From: Clostridiales bacterium UBA1774
GTDB taxonomy: Bacteria > Bacillota > Clostridia > Oscillospirales > Oscillospiraceae
Direction: 5' to 3'
Length of the DNA: 49,925 nt
Assembly (NCBI GenBank): GCA_002314635.1
Contig: DCGQ01000020.1
Location: forward strand, 1 to 49,925
The notes beneath the pieces were generated by a model. That model was not told the DNA's origin and did not search any database. It saw only the letters and a list, made by a program, of their open reading frames with translations. Each line of letters begins with the position of its first letter. Within the stretch, counting starts at the first letter, position 1. The translations under genes were made by a program, and so were the position numbers. Positions 31,033 through 39,477 of this stretch are shown piece after piece.

Positions 31033-32019
31033 TCACAGGGCGGCGGAATAGTCCTTCTCCAGCACCTTCATGAAAAGCTGCTGTGTGGCAGCAAAGACAT
31101 CGCTGCCCAGCTTCTCCAGCGTTTCCCGCTCCAGAAAACCGCCTGCCATGGTGGCATGACCGCCGCCGCTGCCCAGGCCATCGAAGGCGGTATGGATCAG
31201 CGTACCGGCAGGTACATCCGCCCGCTCGGAGCGGACAGAGAACTTATACCCGTTCTTTCGATGGGCATACAGCACCGTCACCTCCACCTCGTCCAGCGCC
31301 AGAATGAAATCGGACAAAACGGCGATCAGCGCATCGGGGCAGTCAAACTCCAGATAGGAGAAGGCCACCTTGCCGTATACCCGGATGTGGTCGATGGCAG
31401 TACCGTAAGCCTTCAGGTCGGAAAACTCCATATTGTTGCTTTCCAGCTCCGTCAGCAGCTGACTGCTGGCATAGCGGAACAGGTAGCCGTAGATTTCCAC
31501 ATCGAAGGCGGTCACGCCCCGGCTCAGCTGCAGGGTATCGATCCGAAGGCCGTAAAGCATGGCAGTAGCCGCCTGTACCGAAGGCTCCACGCCCAGAATC
31601 CGATAGTAGTCCGCAATGACAGAGCAGCAGGACCCGGTGATGGTCAGATCTGCATAGGCATATTCCACCGTTTTATAGGTGGGATGGTGATCGATCACCG
31701 CAAATTCATCGCCGACAAAGTCGGTGGTGTTGCCGTTCCCCTTCTGGCAGTCCACCAGCAGGATCCGGTCCTCCTCCTGCAGCTCCGCTTTCAGAGAAGC
31801 GTAATCGTGCATCTGAATCCCGCAGCGATCCAGCATCTTCACGGAGGAAAGCTTGTCGATCTGACCTTCATGGCAGATCACGCTCTGAATGCCGTAATGC
31901 TCCAGCAGCTGCTGCAAACCAAAGGCGGCACCGATGGCGTCCGGATCCGGGAAATTGTGGGTCTGGATGTATATTTTATGTTCCTTGCAGAGTGCGATCA
32001 GTTTTTCCGGTTCTCTCAT
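31033..32019 (-). CDS. DHH-family phosphoesterase, NrnA/RecJ-like
   Basis: The 328-residue protein has the DHH domain motifs THNFPDPDAIGAAFG near residue 20, VDCQKGNG near 92, and AVIDHHPT near 108 (the DHH triad). It also has a C-terminal DHHA1 domain with GLGSGGGHATMAGGF near 288. Such proteins act as nano-RNases, pAp phosphatases or cyclic-dinucleotide phosphodiesterases. A soluble stand-alone DHH-DHHA1 form fits NrnA best. GGGAGG precedes the chosen ATG. It is followed by the VanZ-like gene on the same strand. Confidence 0.88.
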   Translation of the reverse strand: MREPEKLIALCKEHKIYIQTHNFPDPDAIGAAFGLQQLLEHYGIQSVICHEGQIDKLSSVKMLDRCGIQMHDYASLKAELQEEDRILLVDCQKGNGNTTDFVGDEFAVIDHHPTYKTVEYAYADLTITGSCCSVIADYYRILGVEPSVQAATAMLYGLRIDTLQLSRGVTAFDVEIYGYLFRYASSQLLTELESNNMEFSDLKAYGTAIDHIRVYGKVAFSYLEFDCPDALIAVLSDFILALDEVEVTVLYAHRKNGYKFSVRSERADVPAGTLIHTAFDGLGSGGGHATMAGGFLERETLEKLGSDVFAATQQLFMKVLEKDYSAAL

Positions 32020-32056
32020 GCTAACCTCCCAGATAGTCAGAAAGTTTGTCAATATG

Positions 32057-32094
32057 AAAAAATCCACAACCTGTCAAACGACAAATTGTGGATT
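32057..32094 (-). terminator. Terminator of tRNA-Val
   Basis: On the minus strand AATCCACAA pairs with TTGTGGATT, with a smaller TGTC/GACA stem inside the loop, and is followed by six Ts. It starts two bases after the tRNA CCA end. Confidence 0.88.
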
Positions 32095-32096
32095 GA

Positions 32097-32172
32097 TGGT
32101 GGACAGTAAGGGACTCGAACCCCTGACCTTCCGCACGTCAAGCGGAAGCTCTACCAGCTGAGCTAACTGTCC
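32097..32172 (-). tRNA. tRNA-Val(GAC)
   Basis: The minus strand folds as a full cloverleaf. The acceptor stem is GGACAGT/ACTGTCC, the D arm GCTC..GAGC, the anticodon stem TCCGC/GCGGA with loop TTGACGT (anticodon GAC), and the T arm AGGGG-TTCGAGT-CCCTT. The 3' CCA is encoded. It has its own promoter and terminator. Confidence 0.95.
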
Positions 32173-32185
32173 GAAGTGCTTATTT

Positions 32186-32214
32186 AATATAGCCGATGTA
32201 TCCCCATTTGTCAA
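32186..32214 (-). promoter_or_regulatory. Promoter of tRNA-Val
   Basis: On the minus strand TTGACA (32209-32214) and TATATT (32186-32191) are separated by 17 bases. Transcription would start about 6-8 bases downstream of the -10, just before the tRNA. Confidence 0.85.
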
Positions 32215-32234
32215 GCATTTTTTCGGAGTTTTTC

Positions 32235-32268
32235 AAAAAACCGGATGCCGCGCTGCGGCGGCATCCGG
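32235..32268 (-). terminator. Terminator after the glycyl radical enzyme activase gene
   Basis: CCGGATGCCGC pairs with GCGGCATCCGG (32241-32268) around a six-base loop, followed on the minus strand by six Ts (32235-32240). It lies seven bases beyond the activase stop. Confidence 0.92.
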
Positions 32269-32275
32269 TCAGCCC

Positions 32276-33238
32276 TCAGTGAATGGTCACAGGCAGACCA
32301 TATTCCTCCATAATGGCCTTGAGGCGCTGCATCTGCTGGTCGGAAGGCGGCGTTGCCTCCGCCACCGGCTTATCGCTGATGCGGAGATACTTGGTCACGC
32401 CCAGATTGTGATAGGGCAGCAGCTGCACCACCTCGATCGCGTCGCCCAGCTCCCGGCAGAATGCTGCCGTGGCGCGGATGTTGGCCTCGTCATTGTTGAA
32501 CATGGGGATCACGGGAATGCGGATCTGCAGCTTCTTTCCCGCCGCGGCCAGTTTCCGGGCATTCTCATGGATCGGCTCCGTGGGCACGCCCACCATGGCC
32601 TTGTGCTTCGCGCTGTCCATATGCTTCAGATCATACAGATACAGGTCGGTATAGGGCAGCGTCCGTTCCAGCTGCTCCCACGCACAAAAGCCGGTGGTAT
32701 CCAGCGCGGTGTGGATGCCCTCCTCCTTCATGCGTTTCAGCACTGCCACGGTAAAGTCCGGCTGGCTCATGGCTTCGCCGCCGGAGAGGGTGATCCCGCC
32801 GCCGCTGCGTTTGTAGAACTTTTTATCCTGCAGCAGACGGGTGACAAGCTGCTCCACGGTGTAATCCTCGCCGCTGATGAACAGTGCCTTGGGATAGCAG
32901 ACCTTGGCGCACTCACCGCAGTTGTCGCAGAGATCCCGCTTCACATGGACCATCTGCAGCATCTCATGGGTCTTCGGGTCCTCCCGCTGCTCGCCGAATT
33001 CCAGCGCACCCTTGGGGCAGGCCCTCATGCAGCGCTCCTCGCACAGCACGGTACCCTGACAGCGCATATTGATCCAGCTCAGCTGGGGATAGAAGGCCTG
33101 AGACTCGGGACTGTGGCACCACGGGCAATGCAGGGGGCAGCCTTTCAGAAAGGCCGTGGTGCGGATGCCGGGTCCGTCCTGTACGGAAAAGCCCTGAATA
33201 TCATAGAGCTTTCCGGTCAATTCTTTTTTCTCGTCCAT
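32276..33238 (-). CDS. Glycyl radical enzyme activating protein (radical SAM)
   Basis: The 320-residue enzyme uses S-adenosylmethionine to create the glycyl radical on the enzyme encoded upstream. The radical SAM motif C-x3-C-x2-C is GCPLHCPWC (Cys34, 38, 41), preceded by FSVQDGPGIRT. A ferredoxin-like insert holds two further clusters: a C-x5-C-x3-C-x3-C set (CQGTVLCEERCMRAC) and a standard CDNCGECAKVC. The SAM-binding GGGITLSGGE follows. CHSPESQ after the radical SAM motif is more like activases of aryl/fumarate-adding or decarboxylase-type enzymes than of PFL. The start is set by GTGAGG upstream; a longer frame has no ribosome site. Confidence 0.93.
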   Translation of the reverse strand: MDEKKELTGKLYDIQGFSVQDGPGIRTTAFLKGCPLHCPWCHSPESQAFYPQLSWINMRCQGTVLCEERCMRACPKGALEFGEQREDPKTHEMLQMVHVKRDLCDNCGECAKVCYPKALFISGEDYTVEQLVTRLLQDKKFYKRSGGGITLSGGEAMSQPDFTVAVLKRMKEEGIHTALDTTGFCAWEQLERTLPYTDLYLYDLKHMDSAKHKAMVGVPTEPIHENARKLAAAGKKLQIRIPVIPMFNNDEANIRATAAFCRELGDAIEVVQLLPYHNLGVTKYLRISDKPVAEATPPSDQQMQRLKAIMEEYGLPVTIH

Positions 33239-33260
33239 TGTTATCCTCACAATACAAACC

Positions 33261-33296
33261 GGGAGTGAAGAACCGGAAGACCGGCTGCTCACTCCC
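33261..33296 (-). promoter_or_regulatory. Hairpin between the glycyl radical enzyme and activase genes
   Basis: GGGAGTGA (33261-33268) pairs with TCACTCCC (33289-33296), with an inner CCGG/CCGG stem. On the minus strand it is followed by GGTTTGTATTG, only weakly T-rich. It may act as a partial terminator or processing site that keeps activase levels below those of the enzyme. Confidence 0.65.
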
Positions 33297-33311
33297 GATC
33301 CTGATATCAGC

Positions 33312-35735
33312 TTACATGCTCAGCTCGGTGCGGCGGATCAGGTCATCCTGACAGCCCTTGAACACTTCCACGAAGTACGCAGAGAAGCCTGCCACACGAA
33401 CCACCAGATCCCGGTAGTTCTCGGGATGCTTCTGCGCGTCACGCAGCGTGTCGGAGGAAACCACATTCAGCTGCAGCTCCATGCCGCCTTCCTCGAAGTA
33501 GGTATCCATAATGCTGCGGAGCTTCATGTTTCCGTCGGCGCCCTTCAGGGCGGTGGGATGGAACTTCATGTTGCAGAGGGTGCCGTTGCCGTACAGCGAC
33601 TGGTCGAAGTTCAGCACACTGTTCAGGAAGCTGACGGGGCCGTTCTTATCCATACCCTGCACATTGGAAATGCCGTCGGAAAGGGCCTCACCCATCTTGC
33701 GTCCGTCGGGAGTGGCCCAGGTCATGTACCCGAACAGAACATTGGCAGTCACCGGGTAGCAGCCGGCGGCGAAATGGTTGCCGCGGGGGCCGGTGGCGGC
33801 ATTGATGGCGTTGGCATAGGCGGAAGCGGTAAAGTCCACATACTTGTCGGCCTGCGGATCGCCGTTGCCGTAACGGGGCACCACGCCGTTGATCTTCTGG
33901 CGCAGTTCTTCATAGCCTTCCCAGTTCTTGGCGATCGCATCATACATTTCCTGCGTGGTGCAGATCTTCTCCCGGAAGCAGCAGTAGTCGATGATGTTCA
34001 GGCTGTCCGCCACATTGCCCAGGCCGATGCAGCTGTTTCCGGTGGAGTTGTACTTGGCGCCGCCGGCCTGGCAGTCCTTGCCGTTCTCCATGCAGCCCTC
34101 CAGCGTCGCGGAGACGATGGGAAGCGGGGTATGGAAGGAGGACATGCTCTCCCATGCGTTGACGCAGGAGCACTGCCACTTGCAGAAGAAGTCGAACTGC
34201 TTCTTCACGGCAGCCAGCACCTCGTCCATGCTCTTCATCTCATAGAGATAGCCGGTAGCGGGGCCGTACTGCTTCTTGGGACGGCCGGGCCAGTTCAGGA
34301 AGCCGTAGCCGTTGTTGATGGCCATCAGGAACGCGTTGGCAATGTTCAGATAGGATTCTGTGCCGGTGCCGCCGGGCTGTGCCCATTCGTAGCCGCCCAC
34401 GGAAGGCTCCACGCAGCCGTTCAGGCAGTAGTTCCGGGCGTCCTCGATGGGAACACCGCGGCTCATGATCGCCTTGATGATGACCCGGTCGCTTTCGAAG
34501 GTGGGCACGCCGCCGCAGCGCTTGGTGGTTTCTATGGCAGCCTCCCACAGCTCGTCAGGCGTGCCCTCATGGATGCGAAGCGCCTGCGGGGGATCGTGAA
34601 GCACCAGACGGCCGGAGGCCTGCAGCATCATGTAGGTCACGGCGTTGGTAGCGTCGTTGCCGTCCCGGTCCACGCCGCCCAGCGTCATCAGCTGGCCGGA
34701 GGTATAGCCCGGGCCGGACTTGGTAGCGCCCTCGGACCAGATCTTGTTGCACTCGGCAACCTTCAGATAGAACAGGTCCAGCAGCTCCTGCGCGTATTCG
34801 GGGGTAATGGTGCCGTTTGCGATATCCTGATCGTAGTAGCGGCCCAGATACTGGTCCACGCGGCCATAGCTGATGCCGTGCTGCTGACCGTCCATGCACA
34901 TGCTCAGCTGATAGAGGTAGATGCACTGGAGTGCGTCATGGAAGTTGCGGCAGGGATTCTTCATGATCCAGTTCAGCGTATCGGCCATTTCCAGCAGCTC
35001 TGCCTTGCGCTTGGGGTCGGTGCAGGCGTCGGCCTGACGCTGTGCCTCGGCAGCATAGCGCTCGGACCAGTGAATGATGCCTTCGCACACAATGTCGATG
35101 GCACGGTAGAAGTTATACTTATAAATGGTATCGCCGTAGATGCCCTCTTCCTCGTACTGCGCCATCTTGGCCAGCGCTTCCTCGCGGATGGCGCCGAAAC
35201 CCTTCTGGGTGGCAGTCCAGAAGTTGGCTACAAAGTGACCAACGGGGCTCTGGCAGTTGTCCTTCGCGCCGAAGAATACAACGCCGTTGCCGCTTTCCTT
35301 GTCCCGGTACTGGCGGGGGATGTACTCGTCCACGATGGCGCTCATGGCGTTCTTATCCCAGAAGTCGCCGGTCTCCAGCAGATACTTCTCGTCCTCGGGG
35401 TCGATATCATAGGGGTCGGTGTCGCGGGTGGGAATCGTCCCGGCGCGCAGCTCCCGCATGAACCAGTTGAAGCTGGTCTCGGGATACAGGGCGCAGCAGC
35501 GGTAGCTGGCACCCTGCCAGCCTACGATCACCTCATCCTCGTTGATGAGGATGGGCATGTTTTCAAACAGGTTCCGCAGGTTCTTGGCGCGTTTCAGAAT
35601 GCCGGTCAGCTGGGGGTTGTTCATATAGAACTCCGTGACCAGACGATAGCGGTTGATGTCGATTTTCGGCTTGGTGGTGCGGTACTTTTCCCGGATGCGC
35701 TGAACGCGCTCGGTCATGGGTTTCAGCTCGTACAT
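33312..35735 (-). CDS. Glycyl radical enzyme of unassigned substrate
   Basis: The 807-residue protein has the full architecture of the family. The thiyl-radical Cys is Cys441 in NGCVEPSVGG with Glu443 two residues on, and the C-terminal glycyl radical motif is RVAGFSAYF (Gly783). Cys-Val-Glu is the signature of dehydratases, C-N/C-S lyases and decarboxylases, and rules out pyruvate formate-lyase, which has Cys-Cys. The stretch after it (YEWAQPGGTGTESYLNIANA) does not match the choline lyase or glycerol dehydratase patterns I know. No microcompartment or aldehyde dehydrogenase genes are nearby. The start is set by AAGGAG 8 bases upstream. A dedicated promoter and two palindromes precede it. 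Confidence 0.9.
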   Translation of the reverse strand: MYELKPMTERVQRIREKYRTTKPKIDINRYRLVTEFYMNNPQLTGILKRAKNLRNLFENMPILINEDEVIVGWQGASYRCCALYPETSFNWFMRELRAGTIPTRDTDPYDIDPEDEKYLLETGDFWDKNAMSAIVDEYIPRQYRDKESGNGVVFFGAKDNCQSPVGHFVANFWTATQKGFGAIREEALAKMAQYEEEGIYGDTIYKYNFYRAIDIVCEGIIHWSERYAAEAQRQADACTDPKRKAELLEMADTLNWIMKNPCRNFHDALQCIYLYQLSMCMDGQQHGISYGRVDQYLGRYYDQDIANGTITPEYAQELLDLFYLKVAECNKIWSEGATKSGPGYTSGQLMTLGGVDRDGNDATNAVTYMMLQASGRLVLHDPPQALRIHEGTPDELWEAAIETTKRCGGVPTFESDRVIIKAIMSRGVPIEDARNYCLNGCVEPSVGGYEWAQPGGTGTESYLNIANAFLMAINNGYGFLNWPGRPKKQYGPATGYLYEMKSMDEVLAAVKKQFDFFCKWQCSCVNAWESMSSFHTPLPIVSATLEGCMENGKDCQAGGAKYNSTGNSCIGLGNVADSLNIIDYCCFREKICTTQEMYDAIAKNWEGYEELRQKINGVVPRYGNGDPQADKYVDFTASAYANAINAATGPRGNHFAAGCYPVTANVLFGYMTWATPDGRKMGEALSDGISNVQGMDKNGPVSFLNSVLNFDQSLYGNGTLCNMKFHPTALKGADGNMKLRSIMDTYFEEGGMELQLNVVSSDTLRDAQKHPENYRDLVVRVAGFSAYFVEVFKGCQDDLIRRTELSM

Positions 35736-35777
35736 ATGCGGTCTCCTTCCCAAAAGGCCCTGAGGCCATATCTTACC

Positions 35778-35827
35778 TGTATATACATCTTGTGATCACA
35801 GTATACCGCATCTGAACGCAAAGTCAA
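35778..35827 (-). promoter_or_regulatory. Promoter and candidate operators of the glycyl radical enzyme gene
   Basis: On the minus strand TTGACT (35822-35827) is 16 bases from TATACT (35800-35805). Immediately downstream are two perfect 10-bp palindromes: TGTGATCACA (35791-35800, touching the -10) and TGTATATACA (35778-35787). Their centres are 13 bp apart. Such placement over the start site suggests repressor binding, for example by a GntR- or Crp-type regulator. No regulator gene is in the window. Confidence 0.7.
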
Positions 35828-35863
35828 GATTAACGGTAATTATTCCTGTTATTTCTCGTTACC

Positions 35864-37747
35864 TTACACATTCATGGCGGCGTAGAAGCCTTCCCGGACG
35901 GCGGAGGTGATGTTGCCCTGCCGGGTGGCACAGTCGCCCACGAAGTACATCTCCTCGCAGACGCCCTCCAGCTCCTCGCAGACGGCCTTGCGGGGACGGA
36001 CGCCCAGACTCAGCGCCACGGTATCGCAGGGGATCTCGGTCAGCGCGCCGTTCTTCTCCCGGCCGATGAGGCCGCTTTCGTTCACGGACACCAGCCCCAG
36101 CTCCTCCCGGAACTGCACACCTTCGGCCATGGCCAGCCGATGAGCCTTGAACACGGCCTTATCTCTGGCCCGCACCGCATTCAGCGGCAGCAGATCCATC
36201 ACCGTGACCTCGTGGCCCTCCCGCGCCAGCGTAATGGCGGTCTCGGTGCCGGTGAGACCGGCGCCCACGATGACCACCCGCTTTCCGGGGGTATACAGAC
36301 CCTTGTCAATGTCCTGAGCCAGACACACATTGCTGCCCTTCACGCCGTCCACCGGAGGCACGATGGGAGTGGAGCCTACTGCCACGATCACCGCATCCGG
36401 CTTCTCCGCCAGTACCCGCTCCCGGGTAGCTTCCGTACCCAGACGCAGGTCGATATTCGGGTCATTCAGCGTCATGCGGATGCTCCACTGGCCGTAACGA
36501 TGCACATCGCCCTTCAGCGGATTGCAGCCTGCGGTTTTCAGACTGCCGCCCAGCTCCGCTTCCTTCTCGAACAGCACCGGTTTCAGACCCCGCTGGGTGA
36601 GCCGCCGTGCCGCTTCCATACCGGCAGCGCCGCCGCCCACGATGACCACCTTCTTCCCCGGCTGTGCGGGAGGAATCACGTCAAACAGCGGCTGCCGGCC
36701 CTGCGGCGGGTTTACCGTGCAGCGCAGCGGCTTGGGACAGCCGTGAGGATCGTCGCCGGTGCAGACATTGCAGCGCAGGCAGGGACGGATTTCGTCCACC
36801 TTCCCGGCCTTTGCCTTTACAAGCTGCTGCGGGTCGGCAAGGAAGGCGCGGATCATGGCCACCATGTCGCACTGACCCTCGGCGACTGCCTTTTCCGCGG
36901 ATTCGATATTGTGGCTGCCCACGCTGACCACCGGGATCTTCAACCCCGCCGCCTTGTACTTTGCGGCAATGTGCAGATTGGTGGGTCTGGGCATATAGGT
37001 GCTCTGAATGGTGTAATCCATGGTGCGGGGGTCATACATACTGCCTGCGGAGATATGTACCATGTCGATCTTGTCCTGCAGCGCCTTCACGAAGCGGATA
37101 CCGTCCTCCGCGTGAACGCCCTCCGGATAGATCTCATCGCCGCTCATGCGGATCTCGATGGCCATGCCGGTGCCGATGCGCTGCCGCACCGCACTGATCA
37201 GCTCATCGGCAAAGCGGATGCGGTTTTCAAAGGTATCGCAGCCGTATTCATCGGTACGCCGGTTCACGGCGGGAGAGTAGAAGGACGCGGCGGTATGTCC
37301 GTGGCCGAAGTGCAGCAGCACCATATCGAAGCCACCCTTGCGGCAGCGCTCTGCCGCATCGGCAAAGCTGCGGATGATGCCGTGAATTTCGTCCTTACTG
37401 AACTCCTCCGGGCGGCGGTCATCCCGCAGATTCAGCTCGATGGAAGCGATGGCGCCCCAGCGGTGGATCGCGTCCGTCACCTTGGTGAGACCGTGTACCA
37501 CCATATTATCCGCCAGATTCACCACATAATGGTTCTGATCCGCATAGGCCTGCGTCACCGGGCTGTCTCCCACGGTGACAATGCCTGCGCCGTACCGGGC
37601 AAACTGAGCGGTAAAGTCAACAAATTCATCGGTCACCAGACCGTCTTTCGTGCAGAGAAACGGTTCCGCCGGACTTACCTCAATGCGGTTGCGAACCCGC
37701 AGCGGCCCCACCTGAATTGGCTGAAAAATAGCAGTTGGTTTTTCCAT
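35864..37747 (-). CDS. Enoate-reductase-type flavoprotein (old yellow enzyme family, FMN/FAD/4Fe-4S)
   Basis: The 627-residue protein has three parts. The first is an FMN-binding TIM barrel (about residues 1-315) with QPIQVGPLRVRNRIEVSP at the start and LHFGHGHTAASFYSPAVNRR in the middle. A cluster motif follows (CLRCNVCTGDDPHGC, about 321-335, with a further Cys nearby). The rest is an FAD/NAD(P)H domain with VVIVGGGAAGMEAARR and VVIVGAGLTGTETA. This is the 2,4-dienoyl-CoA/2-enoate reductase layout, which reduces activated C=C bonds. The start is set by AAGGAG; a longer frame is unlikely. It lies upstream of and parallel to the glycyl radical enzyme gene and is divergent from livJ. Confidence 0.9.
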   Translation of the reverse strand: MEKPTAIFQPIQVGPLRVRNRIEVSPAEPFLCTKDGLVTDEFVDFTAQFARYGAGIVTVGDSPVTQAYADQNHYVVNLADNMVVHGLTKVTDAIHRWGAIASIELNLRDDRRPEEFSKDEIHGIIRSFADAAERCRKGGFDMVLLHFGHGHTAASFYSPAVNRRTDEYGCDTFENRIRFADELISAVRQRIGTGMAIEIRMSGDEIYPEGVHAEDGIRFVKALQDKIDMVHISAGSMYDPRTMDYTIQSTYMPRPTNLHIAAKYKAAGLKIPVVSVGSHNIESAEKAVAEGQCDMVAMIRAFLADPQQLVKAKAGKVDEIRPCLRCNVCTGDDPHGCPKPLRCTVNPPQGRQPLFDVIPPAQPGKKVVIVGGGAAGMEAARRLTQRGLKPVLFEKEAELGGSLKTAGCNPLKGDVHRYGQWSIRMTLNDPNIDLRLGTEATRERVLAEKPDAVIVAVGSTPIVPPVDGVKGSNVCLAQDIDKGLYTPGKRVVIVGAGLTGTETAITLAREGHEVTVMDLLPLNAVRARDKAVFKAHRLAMAEGVQFREELGLVSVNESGLIGREKNGALTEIPCDTVALSLGVRPRKAVCEELEGVCEEMYFVGDCATRQGNITSAVREGFYAAMNV

Positions 37748-38105
37748 ATGGAATGGCAGCTCCTTCCTGACAGGCGGCCCCCACCGGCAGCCGCACCGTA
37801 TTCCGTTCCCGTGCCGTGCACACAGGAAGCACATTATAATAGTTAATATAGCACACTTTGTCCGCGCTGAAAAGAGATTGTCCGCGATTTTCCGTCATTT
37901 TGCATAATCCGCAGCGCGATTCCTGCATTTTTCTGTTGGAAAACCGGGGTATCCTGCAAAAAATCCGGGCGCATGGTGGTTAGGTCATTGACAAAATCCA
38001 TATTATGCATATAATAACAATGGTCTGTGACTGTAAAAAAATGTACCGTTATCATGTTACAGCTGCAGATCCGCATCAGTTCACGAAAAAAGGAAGGAAA
38101 TCACG
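37748..38105. promoter_or_regulatory. Divergent control region between the enoate reductase and livJ genes
   Basis: This 358-base gene-free stretch separates the two divergent units. On the left side the direct repeat TTGTCCGCG occurs at 37858-37866 and 37878-37886, a period of 20 bp. The repeat next to the reductase overlaps its -35 position, upstream of a minus-strand TATAAT (37833-37838) that lacks a proper -35, as in activator-dependent promoters. On the right is the strong livJ promoter. No small gene with a credible start was found. Confidence 0.65.
37988..38015 (+). promoter_or_regulatory. Promoter of the liv transporter operon
   Basis: TTGACA (37988-37993) is 16 bases upstream of TATAAT (38010-38015), an almost ideal sigma-A promoter. 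The leader to livJ would be about 85 bases. ATGCAT (38004-38009) lies directly before the -10. Confidence 0.85.
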
Positions 38106-39308
38106 ATGAAAAAAGCACTCGTCCTCATTCTCGCCCTGTGCATGGTTCTGTCTCTGTGCGCCTGCGGCGGCAACAGCGGCACGGCTGACGGCGGCAAGAC
38201 CGACAGCGGCAAGGCCAAAGAAAACGTAGTCAAGATCGGCATTTTCGAGCCCGCTTCCGGCGACAACGGTGCCGGCGGCAAGCAGGAAACTCTGGGCATC
38301 CAGTATGCCAACGCTCTGACTCCCACCGTGAAGATCGGCGACACCGAATACAAGGTCGAGCTGGTCGCGGTTGACAACGAATCCTCCAATGACAAGGCTC
38401 CCACCGCTGCCGCCACGCTGGTCAATGCCGGTGTCAGCATCGTTCTGGGCTCCTACGGCTCCGGCGTCTCCATGGCCGGCGGCCCCACCTTCGAAGCAGC
38501 CGGTATCCCCGCTCTGGGCATCACCTGCACCAACCAGCTGGTCACCGAAGGCAACACCTACTACTTCCGCATCTGCTTCCTGGATCCCTTCCAGGGCACC
38601 GTTCTGGGCAACTACGCCATCAATGAGGGCATCACCAAGGCTTACTGCCTGTCCAAGCTGGGTGACGACTACTCCACCAACCTGGTAAACTGCTTCAAAA
38701 CCGCTTTTGAAGCCAAGGGCGGCACCTGCGTTGTCGAGACCTGCCCCGAAGGCACCTCCGACTTCACCTCTTACATCACCACTGCCAAGAACGAAGGCTG
38801 CGGCGTGTTCTTCGCTCCCGTGTCCACCGAGTTCGCTCAGCTGATCATCGACCAGGCTGACGCACAGGGTCTGGGTATGCCCATCATGGCCGGTGACACC
38901 TGGGATTCCAACGTGATCCTGCAGGCTGCCAAGGGCAAGAATGTTGACGTCACCGTTACCACCTTCTATCCCGAAGGCGGCAACCCCGAGTTCGACGCCA
39001 ACTTCAAGGCATGGGTCAACGCCGACTCCACCCGTCTCGCCAGCAACGGCGGCGACGATACCGTCTCCGCTGTCACCGCTATGGGTTATGACGCCTACTA
39101 CTTCGCTCTGTCCGCTCTGCAGAAGGCCGGTTCCGTCAGCGCCGCTGATGTGATGACCTCCCTGTGGAAGACCGAGATCGACGGTGTTTCCGGCCACATC
39201 GCTCTGGATCAGGTCAACGGCGATGCCATCCGCAACACTGCCTATGTCAAGCACGCCAACACCGAAACCGGCGCTTGGGATGCTCTGCCCGAAGTCACCA
39301 TCGGCTGA
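38106..39308 (+). CDS. livJ: ABC transporter substrate-binding lipoprotein, branched-chain amino acid type
   Basis: The 400-residue protein starts with a lipoprotein signal (MKKALVLILALCMVLS) ending in the lipobox LCAC, so Cys19 or the next Cys is the lipid-anchored residue. A Ser/Gly/Lys-rich linker follows. The mature domain has the type I periplasmic-binding fold of the LivJ/LivK family: VKIGIFEPASGDNGAGGKQE, DNESSNDKAPTAAATLVN and later SKLGDDYSTNLVNCF. Ligands in this family range from Leu/Ile/Val to aromatic acids, amides and urea, so the substrate is open. A terminator follows, as expected for an over-expressed binding protein. Confidence 0.92.
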   Translation: MKKALVLILALCMVLSLCACGGNSGTADGGKTDSGKAKENVVKIGIFEPASGDNGAGGKQETLGIQYANALTPTVKIGDTEYKVELVAVDNESSNDKAPTAAATLVNAGVSIVLGSYGSGVSMAGGPTFEAAGIPALGITCTNQLVTEGNTYYFRICFLDPFQGTVLGNYAINEGITKAYCLSKLGDDYSTNLVNCFKTAFEAKGGTCVVETCPEGTSDFTSYITTAKNEGCGVFFAPVSTEFAQLIIDQADAQGLGMPIMAGDTWDSNVILQAAKGKNVDVTVTTFYPEGGNPEFDANFKAWVNADSTRLASNGGDDTVSAVTAMGYDAYYFALSALQKAGSVSAADVMTSLWKTEIDGVSGHIALDQVNGDAIRNTAYVKHANTETGAWDALPEVTIG

Positions 39309-39318
39309 TGACTCCTCC

Positions 39319-39358
39319 AGCCCTGCGGTTCGGAGCATTTCCGGGCCGCAGGGCTTTT
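39319..39358 (+). terminator. Partial terminator between livJ and livH
   Basis: AGCCCTGCGG pairs with CCGCAGGGCT around a 17-base loop and is followed by four Ts. It probably reduces transcription into the permease genes. A second possible hairpin (GCACAA/TTGTGC with an inner GCAC/GTGC) occurs around 39390-39425. Confidence 0.7.
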
Positions 39359-39477
39359 CTTGCTATTTCACACGCCCCGTTTCCGTGCAGCCGCACAAGA
39401 ACATGGCACCCGTGCTTTTGTGCGACTGTACGGTTCCCACGCACTCCCCAACCTGAAAAAAAGGAAGGATCCGGGAA

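Noticed and set aside
32097..32172. tRNA-Val as a possible integration site for the prophage
   Set aside because: It lies about 13 kb away, has its normal promoter and terminator on both sides, and no copy of its 3' end occurs at the prophage borders.
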